A stretch of 24,368 bases of DNA from assembly GCA_038522375.1 (NCBI GenBank), contig JBCBKE010000045.1, forward strand, positions 1-24,368, in the 5' to 3' direction. Under the pieces are notes generated by a model, which worked only from the letters and a program-made list of their open reading frames with translations, did no database searches and had not been told where the DNA came from. This stretch comes from UBA5336 sp038522375. Lineage in GTDB: Bacteria; Pseudomonadota; Alphaproteobacteria; Caulobacterales; Hyphomonadaceae. Shown one piece after another: positions 9,378 to 16,075 of this stretch; the stretch's first letter is position 1, and every line of letters begins with the position of its first letter. Position numbers and translations under genes: made by a program.

Positions 9378-9697
9378 GGCTGCTCCGGGTCGGCAGAATG
9401 CTGGCCTGCCACTCGCTCTGCCAGGCGTTCATCCAGTTGATCGGGACGGAGAAACTGATGGGCCTCTGGCGGGGCCATACCCAGCTCCTTGCGGGCATAC
9501 TCCTCGATCCACTCCCGCCGGCCCAGGTGAGAGACTTCCGCTTCCAGCACCAGCACCCTTTGTTCGGCGTCCTCGATGGCGCGTTCCATGGTTGCGATCT
9601 CATCAGCCGCGTGCCGCGCGCCGTACTTCGCGCGGTAAAGCCCGGCAATCAGCACCGCGACAACGATCAGTCCGAAGATCCAGGCGGGTTTGCTCAA
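9374..9697 (-). CDS. ftsL: FtsL-like cell-division protein (TTG start)
   Basis: This is a 107-residue bitopic membrane protein with a very short N-terminal tail, one membrane segment at about 5-22 and a heptad-like helical stretch at about 30-60 (ERAIEDAEQRVLVLEAEV). That is the FtsL architecture. FtsL forms a complex with FtsB and FtsQ and helps activate FtsWI. Sequence is poorly conserved in this family, so size, topology and position between rsmH and ftsI carry the call. The start is TTG: GGAGG lies 7 bases upstream, the overlap with the rsmH stop is TTGA, and the first in-frame ATG would remove the membrane segment. Confidence 0.85.
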   Translation of the reverse strand: MSKPAWIFGLIVVAVLIAGLYRAKYGARHAADEIATMERAIEDAEQRVLVLEAEVSHLGRREWIEEYARKELGMAPPEAHQFLRPDQLDERLAERVAGQHSADPEQP

Positions 9698-10686
9698 GAG
9701 AGGGCCTCCAGGGCGGAGAGGGGCGGCAGGTCCAGCCCTGTTTCGACGGGATCTTGCCAGGGCTCGGCGGCCGTGCGTTCGGCGACCCGCAACCGGGCGG
9801 AGCGCGACCTGGGATTAGTGGCCACTTCTTCTGGCTGCGGTGCGAGGGCCTTTCGATAGGTCAGTTCGAAGGTGGGCGTCTTGCCCGGCGAAAGACCCGG
9901 CAGGTGGCGAGAGGCTCCGCCGGTCTTGCCCGATCGCTCGCGGAGGAACTGCTTGACCAACCGGTCTTCTAGCGAATGGAAGGTCACGACCACCAGTCTA
10001 CCGCCCGCCCTGAGGATATTCTCAGCGCCGAAAAGCGCCCGCGCGAGCTCTCCCAGCTCATCATTCACATACATGCGGATCGCCTGGAACGTGCGGGTCG
10101 CAGGGTGTGTTTTGGCTCCCCGCCGACCGCCAAGGGCGGCCTCGACGCAGTTGGCGAGATCCAGTGTTGTGCGGAAGGGTTTCCGTCCGCGCTGGTTGAC
10201 GATGGCCTTGGCGATCCGGCGGGATTGGCGATCCTCTCCCAGACGGAAGATCAGCGTTGCCAGGTCGGCCTCGCCAAGATGGTTCACGACATCAGCGGCC
10301 GATGCGCCGGTTTGGCCCATTCGCATATCGAGCGGGCCATCGCGCATGAAAGAAAAGCCGCGCTCGGCCTCGTCGATCTGGAACGACGAAACACCGAGAT
10401 CGAGGACAAACCCATCGAGCCCGGCGAACCCATTGTTCAAAGCCAGGGCATCGACATCCCCGAAGCGTCCGAGCACGGGGACAAACCGCTCATCGCCCCG
10501 CTGGAGCTTTTCCGCCCGAGCCAGGGCATCCATGTCCCTGTCGATGCCCATTACACGGCAGTTCGCCATATCCAGTATAGCGCGCGTGTACCCGCCGCCG
10601 CCGAAGGTTCCGTCGGCAATGTCGTCCCCGTCCTGGGGGGCCAGTGTTTCCAGCATTTCGTGCAGCATGACGGGGGTGTGGCTCAC
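9694..10686 (-). CDS. rsmH: RsmH (MraW), 16S rRNA m4C1402 methyltransferase (GTG start)
   Basis: This S-adenosylmethionine-dependent enzyme N4-methylates C1402 in the decoding centre of 16S rRNA. The 330-residue protein begins SHTPVMLHEMLE, has the SAM-binding loop ADGTFGGGGYT at 24-34 with GIDRD at 47-51, and the C-terminal HSLEDRLVKQF, all typical. The start codon is GTG, with GGGAG at 7-base spacing, and overlaps the mraZ stop as GTGA. The mraZ-rsmH-ftsL order is the conserved head of the dcw cluster. Confidence 0.96.
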   Translation of the reverse strand: MSHTPVMLHEMLETLAPQDGDDIADGTFGGGGYTRAILDMANCRVMGIDRDMDALARAEKLQRGDERFVPVLGRFGDVDALALNNGFAGLDGFVLDLGVSSFQIDEAERGFSFMRDGPLDMRMGQTGASAADVVNHLGEADLATLIFRLGEDRQSRRIAKAIVNQRGRKPFRTTLDLANCVEAALGGRRGAKTHPATRTFQAIRMYVNDELGELARALFGAENILRAGGRLVVVTFHSLEDRLVKQFLRERSGKTGGASRHLPGLSPGKTPTFELTYRKALAPQPEEVATNPRSRSARLRVAERTAAEPWQDPVETGLDLPPLSALEALS

Positions 10687-11150
10687 GGCGCATCTCCCGC
10701 AACCAGCCGCCGTGGCGCGGACAGGGCGCCCAGCACCGCAGGGTCCGCAGCCAGGGCCGACATTGCTGTTTCATGCTCGGCGAAACGGCCAGGCTCCCAC
10801 ACCTGGAAACTGTCGTCCTGCCCGGCAAAGATGAGGTCCCTTGCGATCCCTGCTGCAACCAGGAGGGCATCGGGTATCCGCAAGCGTCCGGCCTCATCCA
10901 TCTTCAAGCGGTGCGACCGCGCAAAGACCGCATGGTGCAGGGCGCGCCGCTCCGGCGAGAGCATCGGCAGGGCATCGATCTGGCCCTGAAAGACACGCAT
11001 GAGCGCCTCGCCACACCCTTCCAGACAACACGACCCATCAATGGACGGACGCAGGAAAAGTTCACTTGCGCCGAGCACTGCACGAAATGGCGCCGGTACG
11101 ATGACCCGCCCTTTTCCATCGATCGTCGCCTCGAAAGTGGAGACAAACAC
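10683..11150 (-). CDS. mraZ: MraZ, SpoVT/AbrB-fold transcriptional regulator of the dcw operon (GTG start)
   Basis: MraZ is a DNA-binding protein that forms ring-like oligomers and, in E. coli, represses its own operon by binding short direct repeats. With the start chosen here it has 155 residues and two SpoVT-AbrB half-domains, each with the D-x-x-G-R turn: DGKGR at 11-15 and DEAGR at 85-89. A longer version from a TTG at 11174 is possible, but that codon has no Shine-Dalgarno. The GTG at 11150 has GAGG 8 bases upstream and gives the family-typical beginning MFVSTFEATIDGKGR. Four phased repeats lie 48-83 bases upstream. Confidence 0.93.
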   Translation of the reverse strand: MFVSTFEATIDGKGRVIVPAPFRAVLGASELFLRPSIDGSCCLEGCGEALMRVFQGQIDALPMLSPERRALHHAVFARSHRLKMDEAGRLRIPDALLVAAGIARDLIFAGQDDSFQVWEPGRFAEHETAMSALAADPAVLGALSAPRRLVAGDAP

Positions 11151-11194
11151 GCGCCCAGCCTCAAATTGGGGCAACCAGTCGGACTACCCTACAG

Positions 11195-11225
11195 ATTATG
11201 GGCTATCATGGGTTGGAATGGGCAA
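11195..11225 (-). promoter_or_regulatory. Weak candidate promoter for mraZ within the MraZ boxes
   Basis: Reading towards mraZ, CATAAT (11195-11200) could be a -10 box and TTGCCC (11220-11225) a -35 box. The spacer of 19 bases is longer than ideal, so this is only a candidate. If correct, the boxes overlap the polymerase site and the leader is under 45 bases, which would suit repression by MraZ. Confidence 0.22.
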
Positions 11226-11233
11226 CAATGGGA
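11198..11233. promoter_or_regulatory. MraZ operator: four TGGG boxes at exact 10-bp spacing
   Basis: On the plus strand the 5-mer ATGGG occurs at 11198, 11208, 11218 and 11228, each exactly 10 bases after the last, with non-conserved spacers between. MraZ boxes described in E. coli are TGGGN direct repeats separated by 5 bases, so spacing and core both match. The boxes lie 48-83 bases upstream of the mraZ start codon, where an autoregulatory operator is expected. TGGG reads on the strand opposite to mraZ transcription. Binding by this MraZ is inference. Confidence 0.8.
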
Positions 11234-11403
11234 AATTACGACACGGGGCTCAATGCGCTCACTCTTCCAAACACAAATCAAGAACAAACCGGGTCTTGAG
11301 CGAACAACCATGAAATGAAGGGCCTGCGAACGCTGTCGCATACCCTGGGACTGCTTGGCTTTTGTTTGCGTTAACAACGGCTCAGCTTTGGCCGGAAACC
11401 GTC
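11234..11403. other. Intergenic DNA between the S10 peptidase gene and the dcw promoter region
   Basis: The whole gap between mraZ and the peptidase gene is 253 bases, 11151-11403. Apart from the repeats and the weak promoter listed separately, I see no gene. I see no stem-loop followed by a T-run that would clearly terminate transcription from the upstream kinase-peptidase unit. Read-through into the dcw operon is therefore possible but unproven. Confidence 0.5.
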
Positions 11404-12927
11404 TTAGCCGGCGCGAATAAAGTCACGCACGTCATTGGATAGCTTTTCAGCCTCGGCCTCTGACAGGTACATCATGTGGCCGGCATCATAGTAGGTGATC
11501 GATATTCGCTCCGGCACCACGCCGTTCTTCTGGAGCGCCATCTCCGCGCCGAAGAATGGCGTGGCAAGATCATACCATCCGGAGGTCAGCAGGACCCGAA
11601 GATCCTTGTTTTCCCGCATGCCCTGGCCGAGCCAAGGCGTAACGTTGACATAGGCCGGCCAGCCTCGCCCGTTCACGTCCCAGTTCCATTGGCTGCCGGG
11701 TTCGCCCGTCAGCACCTTGTACTCCCGCTTGAGTGGCAGCCCAAGGTCGCGCGTCAGGAAATCGTTCACGGCGGCCACATAGGCGACATCCATTCCGTAG
11801 CCCGACGGATCGTTCTCGGGCCGCTCCCCAACACGGTCAGGATCGATACCTTTGTAGCGGCTGTCGAACCGGCCGACGGTGAACCCCTCGTCCCGGAGCA
11901 GTTCCTTGCGAAAGCGGGTTGCGTCGACCCTCAGATTAGCGCCCAGTATGTAGTCCGGCGACAACCCCAGGAAGGCAGCCATTTCGTTCGCGAGCGTGGT
12001 CTTGTCCGCCAGGTCAAGGGTGTTGCCCCGGATCAGGGCTGGCGCAAGGCGGTCAATTGCGAAGTCAGTCGATGCGGTGACGAAAGCCCGGAAATCGTCG
12101 TTCCAGGCCGCGCGGTCGGCTTTTCCGTGATACCAGGCCGTCGCGGCCATGGTTGGAAAGAAGGCCAGGTGCGGTGTGTCATTGCCCGGCCCGAACCGAG
12201 CGGTCTGGAAGTCGAGAATTGCCGAGACGAGGATCACGCCGTTCAGGGCGATCCCGTTCCAGCCGCCTTGCAGGCTTTCCACAAGGGCCGCCGCGCGAGT
12301 GGTGCCATAGCTCTCGCCAGCCAGGTATTTCGGGCTATTCCAACGGCCATTCTCGGTCAGCCAGATGCGGATGAACTCGGCAATGCTGTCGGCATCCTCA
12401 CGAACGCCATAGAATTCCTTCGGATCGGTCTCTCCCAGGACGCGGGAGTATCCGGTGCCCACGGGGTCGATGAAAACCAGATCGGTGACATCAAGCAAGG
12501 CATGGGGGTTGTCGACAATCGGATAGGGTGGTGCACCCACATCCTCGGCATCGGAAGGGGTAATCACCCGCTTCGGCCCAAAAGCCCCCATATGGAGCCA
12601 AAGTGACGCCGAACCCGGCCCGCCATTGAAGACAAAGGTGACAGGCCGTGTCGCATCCGCGTCAGACCGGACATAGGCGATCGAGAAAATTGACGCGGTT
12701 GGTTTGTCGGTCTCGTCATGGAGATAGGTTTCGCCAGCATTCACGGTATAACGTAGGGTCTGCCCGACTAGCCGGATGCTGCGGTTATCGCTCACGGACA
12801 CCGGATCGGGGATCGCGATTTCAGCAGCGTTTTCGCCCGCCGGCGCATCCTGGGCGTAAGCCGGCTGCGCCATGACTTGCAGACATAAAGCAAGGGCTGG
12901 AACCCCAATCAACGCCTTGAAACGCAT
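11404..12927 (-). CDS. Exported S10-family serine carboxypeptidase-like protein
   Basis: A peptidase S10 (serine carboxypeptidase, alpha/beta hydrolase) protein of 507 residues. A signal peptide covers about 1-25 with a probable AYA-Q cleavage site, so it should be periplasmic or secreted. The family segment FVFNGGPGSASLWLHMG is at 98-114. The catalytic triad is visible as Ser206 in GESYG, Asp453 in WYDLATP and His484 in DAGHMMY. S10 enzymes release C-terminal residues at acidic pH; the substrate here is unknown. A GTG one codon upstream could also start the gene. I chose the ATG because GGGAG sits 7 bases before it. The kinase stop shares its last base with this ATG, so the two genes are probably translationally coupled. 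Confidence 0.92.
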   Translation of the reverse strand: MRFKALIGVPALALCLQVMAQPAYAQDAPAGENAAEIAIPDPVSVSDNRSIRLVGQTLRYTVNAGETYLHDETDKPTASIFSIAYVRSDADATRPVTFVFNGGPGSASLWLHMGAFGPKRVITPSDAEDVGAPPYPIVDNPHALLDVTDLVFIDPVGTGYSRVLGETDPKEFYGVREDADSIAEFIRIWLTENGRWNSPKYLAGESYGTTRAAALVESLQGGWNGIALNGVILVSAILDFQTARFGPGNDTPHLAFFPTMAATAWYHGKADRAAWNDDFRAFVTASTDFAIDRLAPALIRGNTLDLADKTTLANEMAAFLGLSPDYILGANLRVDATRFRKELLRDEGFTVGRFDSRYKGIDPDRVGERPENDPSGYGMDVAYVAAVNDFLTRDLGLPLKREYKVLTGEPGSQWNWDVNGRGWPAYVNVTPWLGQGMRENKDLRVLLTSGWYDLATPFFGAEMALQKNGVVPERISITYYDAGHMMYLSEAEAEKLSNDVRDFIRAG

Positions 12928-14384
12928 CACATGACTCCCTGTTCAAGCCGTTCGTCGGGTGCGGGCACGGGTGGAGTCAAGCCGGCGGTATCCTTTGCGG
13001 CAGGAAGCCACAGCCCAAAGCCGGAGCCCCGCCCTGGCAGGCTCTCAACAATGACCCCGCCGCGGTGGCGGGTCATGACATGCTTGACGATCGCCAATCC
13101 CAGTCCGGTGCCTGTAATCTTGCCACCCCGCGAGGCGTCGACGCGATAGAACCGCTGGCCAAGGCGCGGCAAGTGCTCTCGACCAATGCCCTGGCCTTCA
13201 TCGGTCACCCGGATAAAGATCGCCGTTGCATCCTCATCCCGCGGCGCTTCCAGAATGGTCATGCGCGCCCCATCTTCCCAGTGCCGTCCCACTTGCGACT
13301 TGGCAGCATCCAGCGATGGGGCATGGCCCAGTTCAACCTGCACATGGCCACCATCGGGCGAGTACTTCACGGCATTGGTGATCAGGTTCTGCACGGCCTG
13401 GGTCATCTCATCGGGGTCGGCAACGGCATATGCCGCGTCAGGAGGTGCATCCAGGGTGAGCGATATCTCGCGCTCGGTCGCCAGGGGGACCAGTGCCTGG
13501 GTTGCGCGGGTCACAATGGCTTTGAGATCGTGGGTGTCGGACGGGGGCCTGTGCTCGCTGAATTCAATGCGAGACAATGACAGAAGATCAGCAATCAGGC
13601 GCCGCATGCGCTCGGTCTGCTCGAACATGATTTCCAGAAAGCGATCCCAACTCTCCTTGTCGTCCTTGGCTGGCCCACGCATGGTTTCTATGAAACCGGA
13701 CACGGATGTGAGCGGGGTGCGTAATTCATGGCTCGCATTGGCGAGGAAATCAGCCCTGGCCTTTTCTGCCCGGCGCATGGCGGTCTTGTCTTCCAGAACC
13801 AGCAAGGCGCCACCGCCCGCCTTCGCCAGCGCACTGACGTGAACCATCCACACCTGATCCTGGATTCCTGTCTGTACATACTCGACGGTGCCATTGGAAT
13901 ACTGGTTCAGGGCGTGCTCGACCGCATTGATCAGCGCCGGATTCCGCAACACCGCACTCGCCAATGAGCGTTGTCCCGATTGGAGCCTGAACACTTTCCG
14001 GGCATCGGCGTTGGCGCAGTCGAGGCGGCCATCGACCCCCACGTGCAGGGCTGGCATTGGCAGGGCATCGACAACCGGCTTAAGCTCCGTCGCCTGCCGC
14101 GTCCGCTCGCGGATTTCTTTCTGCGGTAGCCCTCGGTTCGGGGCGGGCGACCCGCTCGAGCCCACAAGATAGGCCCCGCTTCCCGATGCGATGATGATCG
14201 CGGCCGTCACGGCTTCAACCCACCCCATGGACCCGGACACCGCCAGCAGCGCGAGGACGAATGTCGCCCCGATCACGATCACCGCAAAATCCCGGAGCCG
14301 GCTGGTAATGCCAGCCGCGTAGCCGCCATGGGGGCCGGTTTCGGTGTCAGCGATCTCCCGGTCGGGAGGGTCCTGGCGCGCCAT
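12927..14384 (-). CDS. PhoR-like membrane sensor histidine kinase
   Basis: A sensor histidine kinase of 485 residues. Two adjacent membrane segments lie at about 31-75 with only a very short periplasmic turn. A PAS-like domain follows at about 102-205 (VVDALPMPALHVGVDG near its start), then the HisKA dimerisation helix with phospho-acceptor His219 in ASHELRTPLTS. The ATPase domain has the N-box NLITNAVKYS (Asn337), G1 DEGQGIG at 395-401 and G2 GTGLGLAIV at 425-433. This layout resembles PhoR of the phosphate regulon, but no phoB or pst gene is in view, so the signal is unassigned. A 25-30 residue stretch between the N and G1 boxes looks longer than usual. The ATG at 14384 is preferred over an upstream TTG that would add 17 atypical residues. 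Confidence 0.88.
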   Translation of the reverse strand: MARQDPPDREIADTETGPHGGYAAGITSRLRDFAVIVIGATFVLALLAVSGSMGWVEAVTAAIIIASGSGAYLVGSSGSPAPNRGLPQKEIRERTRQATELKPVVDALPMPALHVGVDGRLDCANADARKVFRLQSGQRSLASAVLRNPALINAVEHALNQYSNGTVEYVQTGIQDQVWMVHVSALAKAGGGALLVLEDKTAMRRAEKARADFLANASHELRTPLTSVSGFIETMRGPAKDDKESWDRFLEIMFEQTERMRRLIADLLSLSRIEFSEHRPPSDTHDLKAIVTRATQALVPLATEREISLTLDAPPDAAYAVADPDEMTQAVQNLITNAVKYSPDGGHVQVELGHAPSLDAAKSQVGRHWEDGARMTILEAPRDEDATAIFIRVTDEGQGIGREHLPRLGQRFYRVDASRGGKITGTGLGLAIVKHVMTRHRGGVIVESLPGRGSGFGLWLPAAKDTAGLTPPVPAPDERLEQGVM

Positions 14385-14543
14385 GGCTTTGATCCCGTGC
14401 TGTCCCGGAGAACAATTACTCCAACCCCACCACAAACGCTATCGAAGAGGCATTGCTGCGATCGCCAAACCGTCCAATTGCTGAACGAAAGCGTAGTAGA
14501 CGTGCAACACCCTCTGAACCAGACATTGCCGTCGACCGAAGAA

Positions 14544-14560
14544 TTATTGTTTTACAATAA
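14544..14560. promoter_or_regulatory. 17-bp palindrome, candidate operator between the kinase and efflux genes
   Basis: TTATTGT, three T residues, then ACAATAA form a perfect 7-bp inverted repeat in an otherwise GC-rich region. It ends 7 bases before a TTGACA -35 box of the efflux operon and lies in the divergent intergenic region 14385-14626. Position and symmetry suit a dimeric repressor or activator site. There is no regulator gene beside it, so the binder is unknown. A T-rich RNA hairpin is less likely because it lies upstream of both genes. Confidence 0.4.
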
Positions 14561-14567
14561 ATTCTGA

Positions 14568-14596
14568 TTGACAGTCGAGATTGCGGGGCGTAGGGC
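14568..14596 (+). promoter_or_regulatory. Candidate promoter of the RND efflux operon
   Basis: A perfect TTGACA -35 box (14568-14573) is followed after 17 bases by TAGGGC (14591-14596), which is a poor -10 match. The predicted leader would be about 25 bases and contains GAGG 5 bases before the start codon. The weak -10 would suit an activated or low-level promoter. This is inference from sequence alone. Confidence 0.4.
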
Positions 14597-14626
14597 GAAA
14601 ACAGGAAATGGGGGCCTGAGGCCGGT

Positions 14627-16075
14627 ATGAATAAAGCTTCTCTTCTGGTTGGAACCATTCTCGTGACCGGCTGCTCCACGATCAGGGACGCAACCACGCC
14701 GCTTGAGTTTGACGCTGTCGCCCCAGAGGCGCCGGAGGCCTGGTCCGGCACACCTGCATCTGAAACGGCTGAGCAGGGTGACTGGCTGTCAGGGTTCAAT
14801 GATCCGGTGTTGATCGAACTGGTCACCGAAGCGTTGGCGAACAATCCGACGCTGGACGCGCAGCTCGCGACACGGGAGGCGCTTTTCGCCGATGCGCGAG
14901 GGTCGCGCGGCACGCTTTGGCCCACGATCAACGGCAATTTCGACGCGGGGGCGTCCCGCACCGTGCAGATCCTTGCGGGCGAGACGGTCGATTTCCAGAA
15001 CGCGATTTACGGGATTGGTGTCAGTGCGGCCTGGGAGATCGATCTATGGGGTCGCCTGCGGGCTGGCGTCCGCCTGGCCGACAGCGAATTGTTCATTGCC
15101 GAGGCTGACGTGGCCAATGCACGCCTGTCCACCGCAGCCCAGACAGCGCTTGCCTGGATCAACCTCAATGCAGCTATTGCCCAGGAGCGGGTCGCCGAAG
15201 CGACTTTGGAAGCCCGTCAGCGGACTACCACCCTCACGGAACGCCGACTGGCCCGTGGGCTCTCTTCGGCTCTTGATGTGCGCCTCTCCCGAACAACGAC
15301 CTTCCAGGCGGAAGCCAGCCTTGCAGCCAGCCAGCAGGCAACCGAAAACGCTGCGCGCGCCCTGGAAATCCTGCTCGGACGGTATCCTTCAGCGGAGATA
15401 CAGGCGCCAGCGCGGTTGCCGGCACTCGAACCGATCGGTGCAGCGCTCAATCCAACAGCCCTGTTGTCGCGACGGCCCGATGTCGCAGCAGCCGAGGGTC
15501 GGGTAGTATCGGCGGGCCTACGGGCGGAACAAGCGCGGATGGCGCTGTTGCCGTCGCTGAACATCACGGCCTCTTATAGTTCCAGTCAGGACCGGATCGA
15601 CCGTGCCTTCGATCCAGAATTCTTCGCCCAGCGGGCGGTCGCCAGTCTCGCCGCCCCCCTTTATGCGGGCGGGCAGTTGAGGGCCAATCGGGACGCTTTC
15701 ATTGCCCGCGCGGAGGCGGCCCTTGCCCAGTATGCATCGGCCGCACTCACCGCCTGGCGCGAGGTCGAAGATGCGCTAGCGGCCGATGGCTATCTCGAAC
15801 GCCAGGAAACTGCCCAGGCTCTGGCGCTGGAAGAAGCGGTCGAGGCCGAAGCCCTTGCAGAGCGCCAATACCAGAACGGCCTTATTTCAATCTTTGAACT
15901 TATTGACGCCCAAACCCGCAGGCTCAATGCCGAGGCAAGTCTCGTGACCGCGCGGAGCCAACGAGCCTCGAACCGGATCCAATACCACCTCGCATTGGGA
16001 GGCGGTGTACCAGCAACCTACGGCGGCTTGCCAGAAGATCTCGCGCAAGCCGCAATCGAAAGCGATCTCCCATGA
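14627..16075 (+). CDS. NodT-family outer-membrane efflux lipoprotein (TolC-like channel)
   Basis: This outer-membrane factor is the exit duct of the tripartite pump encoded by the next two genes. The 482-residue protein starts with a lipoprotein signal peptide ending in the lipobox VTGC with the lipidated Cys16. Two outer-membrane efflux (OEP) repeats follow, roughly 50-250 and 260-455, rich in Ala, Gln and Glu as expected for the long alpha-barrel helices. Conserved segments include LSRRPDVAAAEGRV and an ending near YHLALGGG. The ATG has GAGG at 5-base spacing. The stop overlaps the adaptor start as ATGA. Confidence 0.93.
   Translation: MNKASLLVGTILVTGCSTIRDATTPLEFDAVAPEAPEAWSGTPASETAEQGDWLSGFNDPVLIELVTEALANNPTLDAQLATREALFADARGSRGTLWPTINGNFDAGASRTVQILAGETVDFQNAIYGIGVSAAWEIDLWGRLRAGVRLADSELFIAEADVANARLSTAAQTALAWINLNAAIAQERVAEATLEARQRTTTLTERRLARGLSSALDVRLSRTTTFQAEASLAASQQATENAARALEILLGRYPSAEIQAPARLPALEPIGAALNPTALLSRRPDVAAAEGRVVSAGLRAEQARMALLPSLNITASYSSSQDRIDRAFDPEFFAQRAVASLAAPLYAGGQLRANRDAFIARAEAALAQYASAALTAWREVEDALAADGYLERQETAQALALEEAVEAEALAERQYQNGLISIFELIDAQTRRLNAEASLVTARSQRASNRIQYHLALGGGVPATYGGLPEDLAQAAIESDLP

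Noticed and set aside
11317..11347. Short inverted repeat TGCGA/TCGCA downstream of the peptidase gene as a terminator
   Set aside because: The stem is only 5 bp and no T-run follows on the minus strand.
11476..12606. 376-codon plus-strand open frame opposite the S10 peptidase gene
   Set aside because: The minus strand has a signal peptide and an intact catalytic triad. The plus-strand product shows no recognisable family.
14567..14574. CTGTCAA on the minus strand as a Pho box upstream of the PhoR-like kinase
   Set aside because: Only one 7-base half-site is seen. The expected second repeat 11 bases away is absent, and the sequence is the complement of the TTGACAG at the efflux -35 box.
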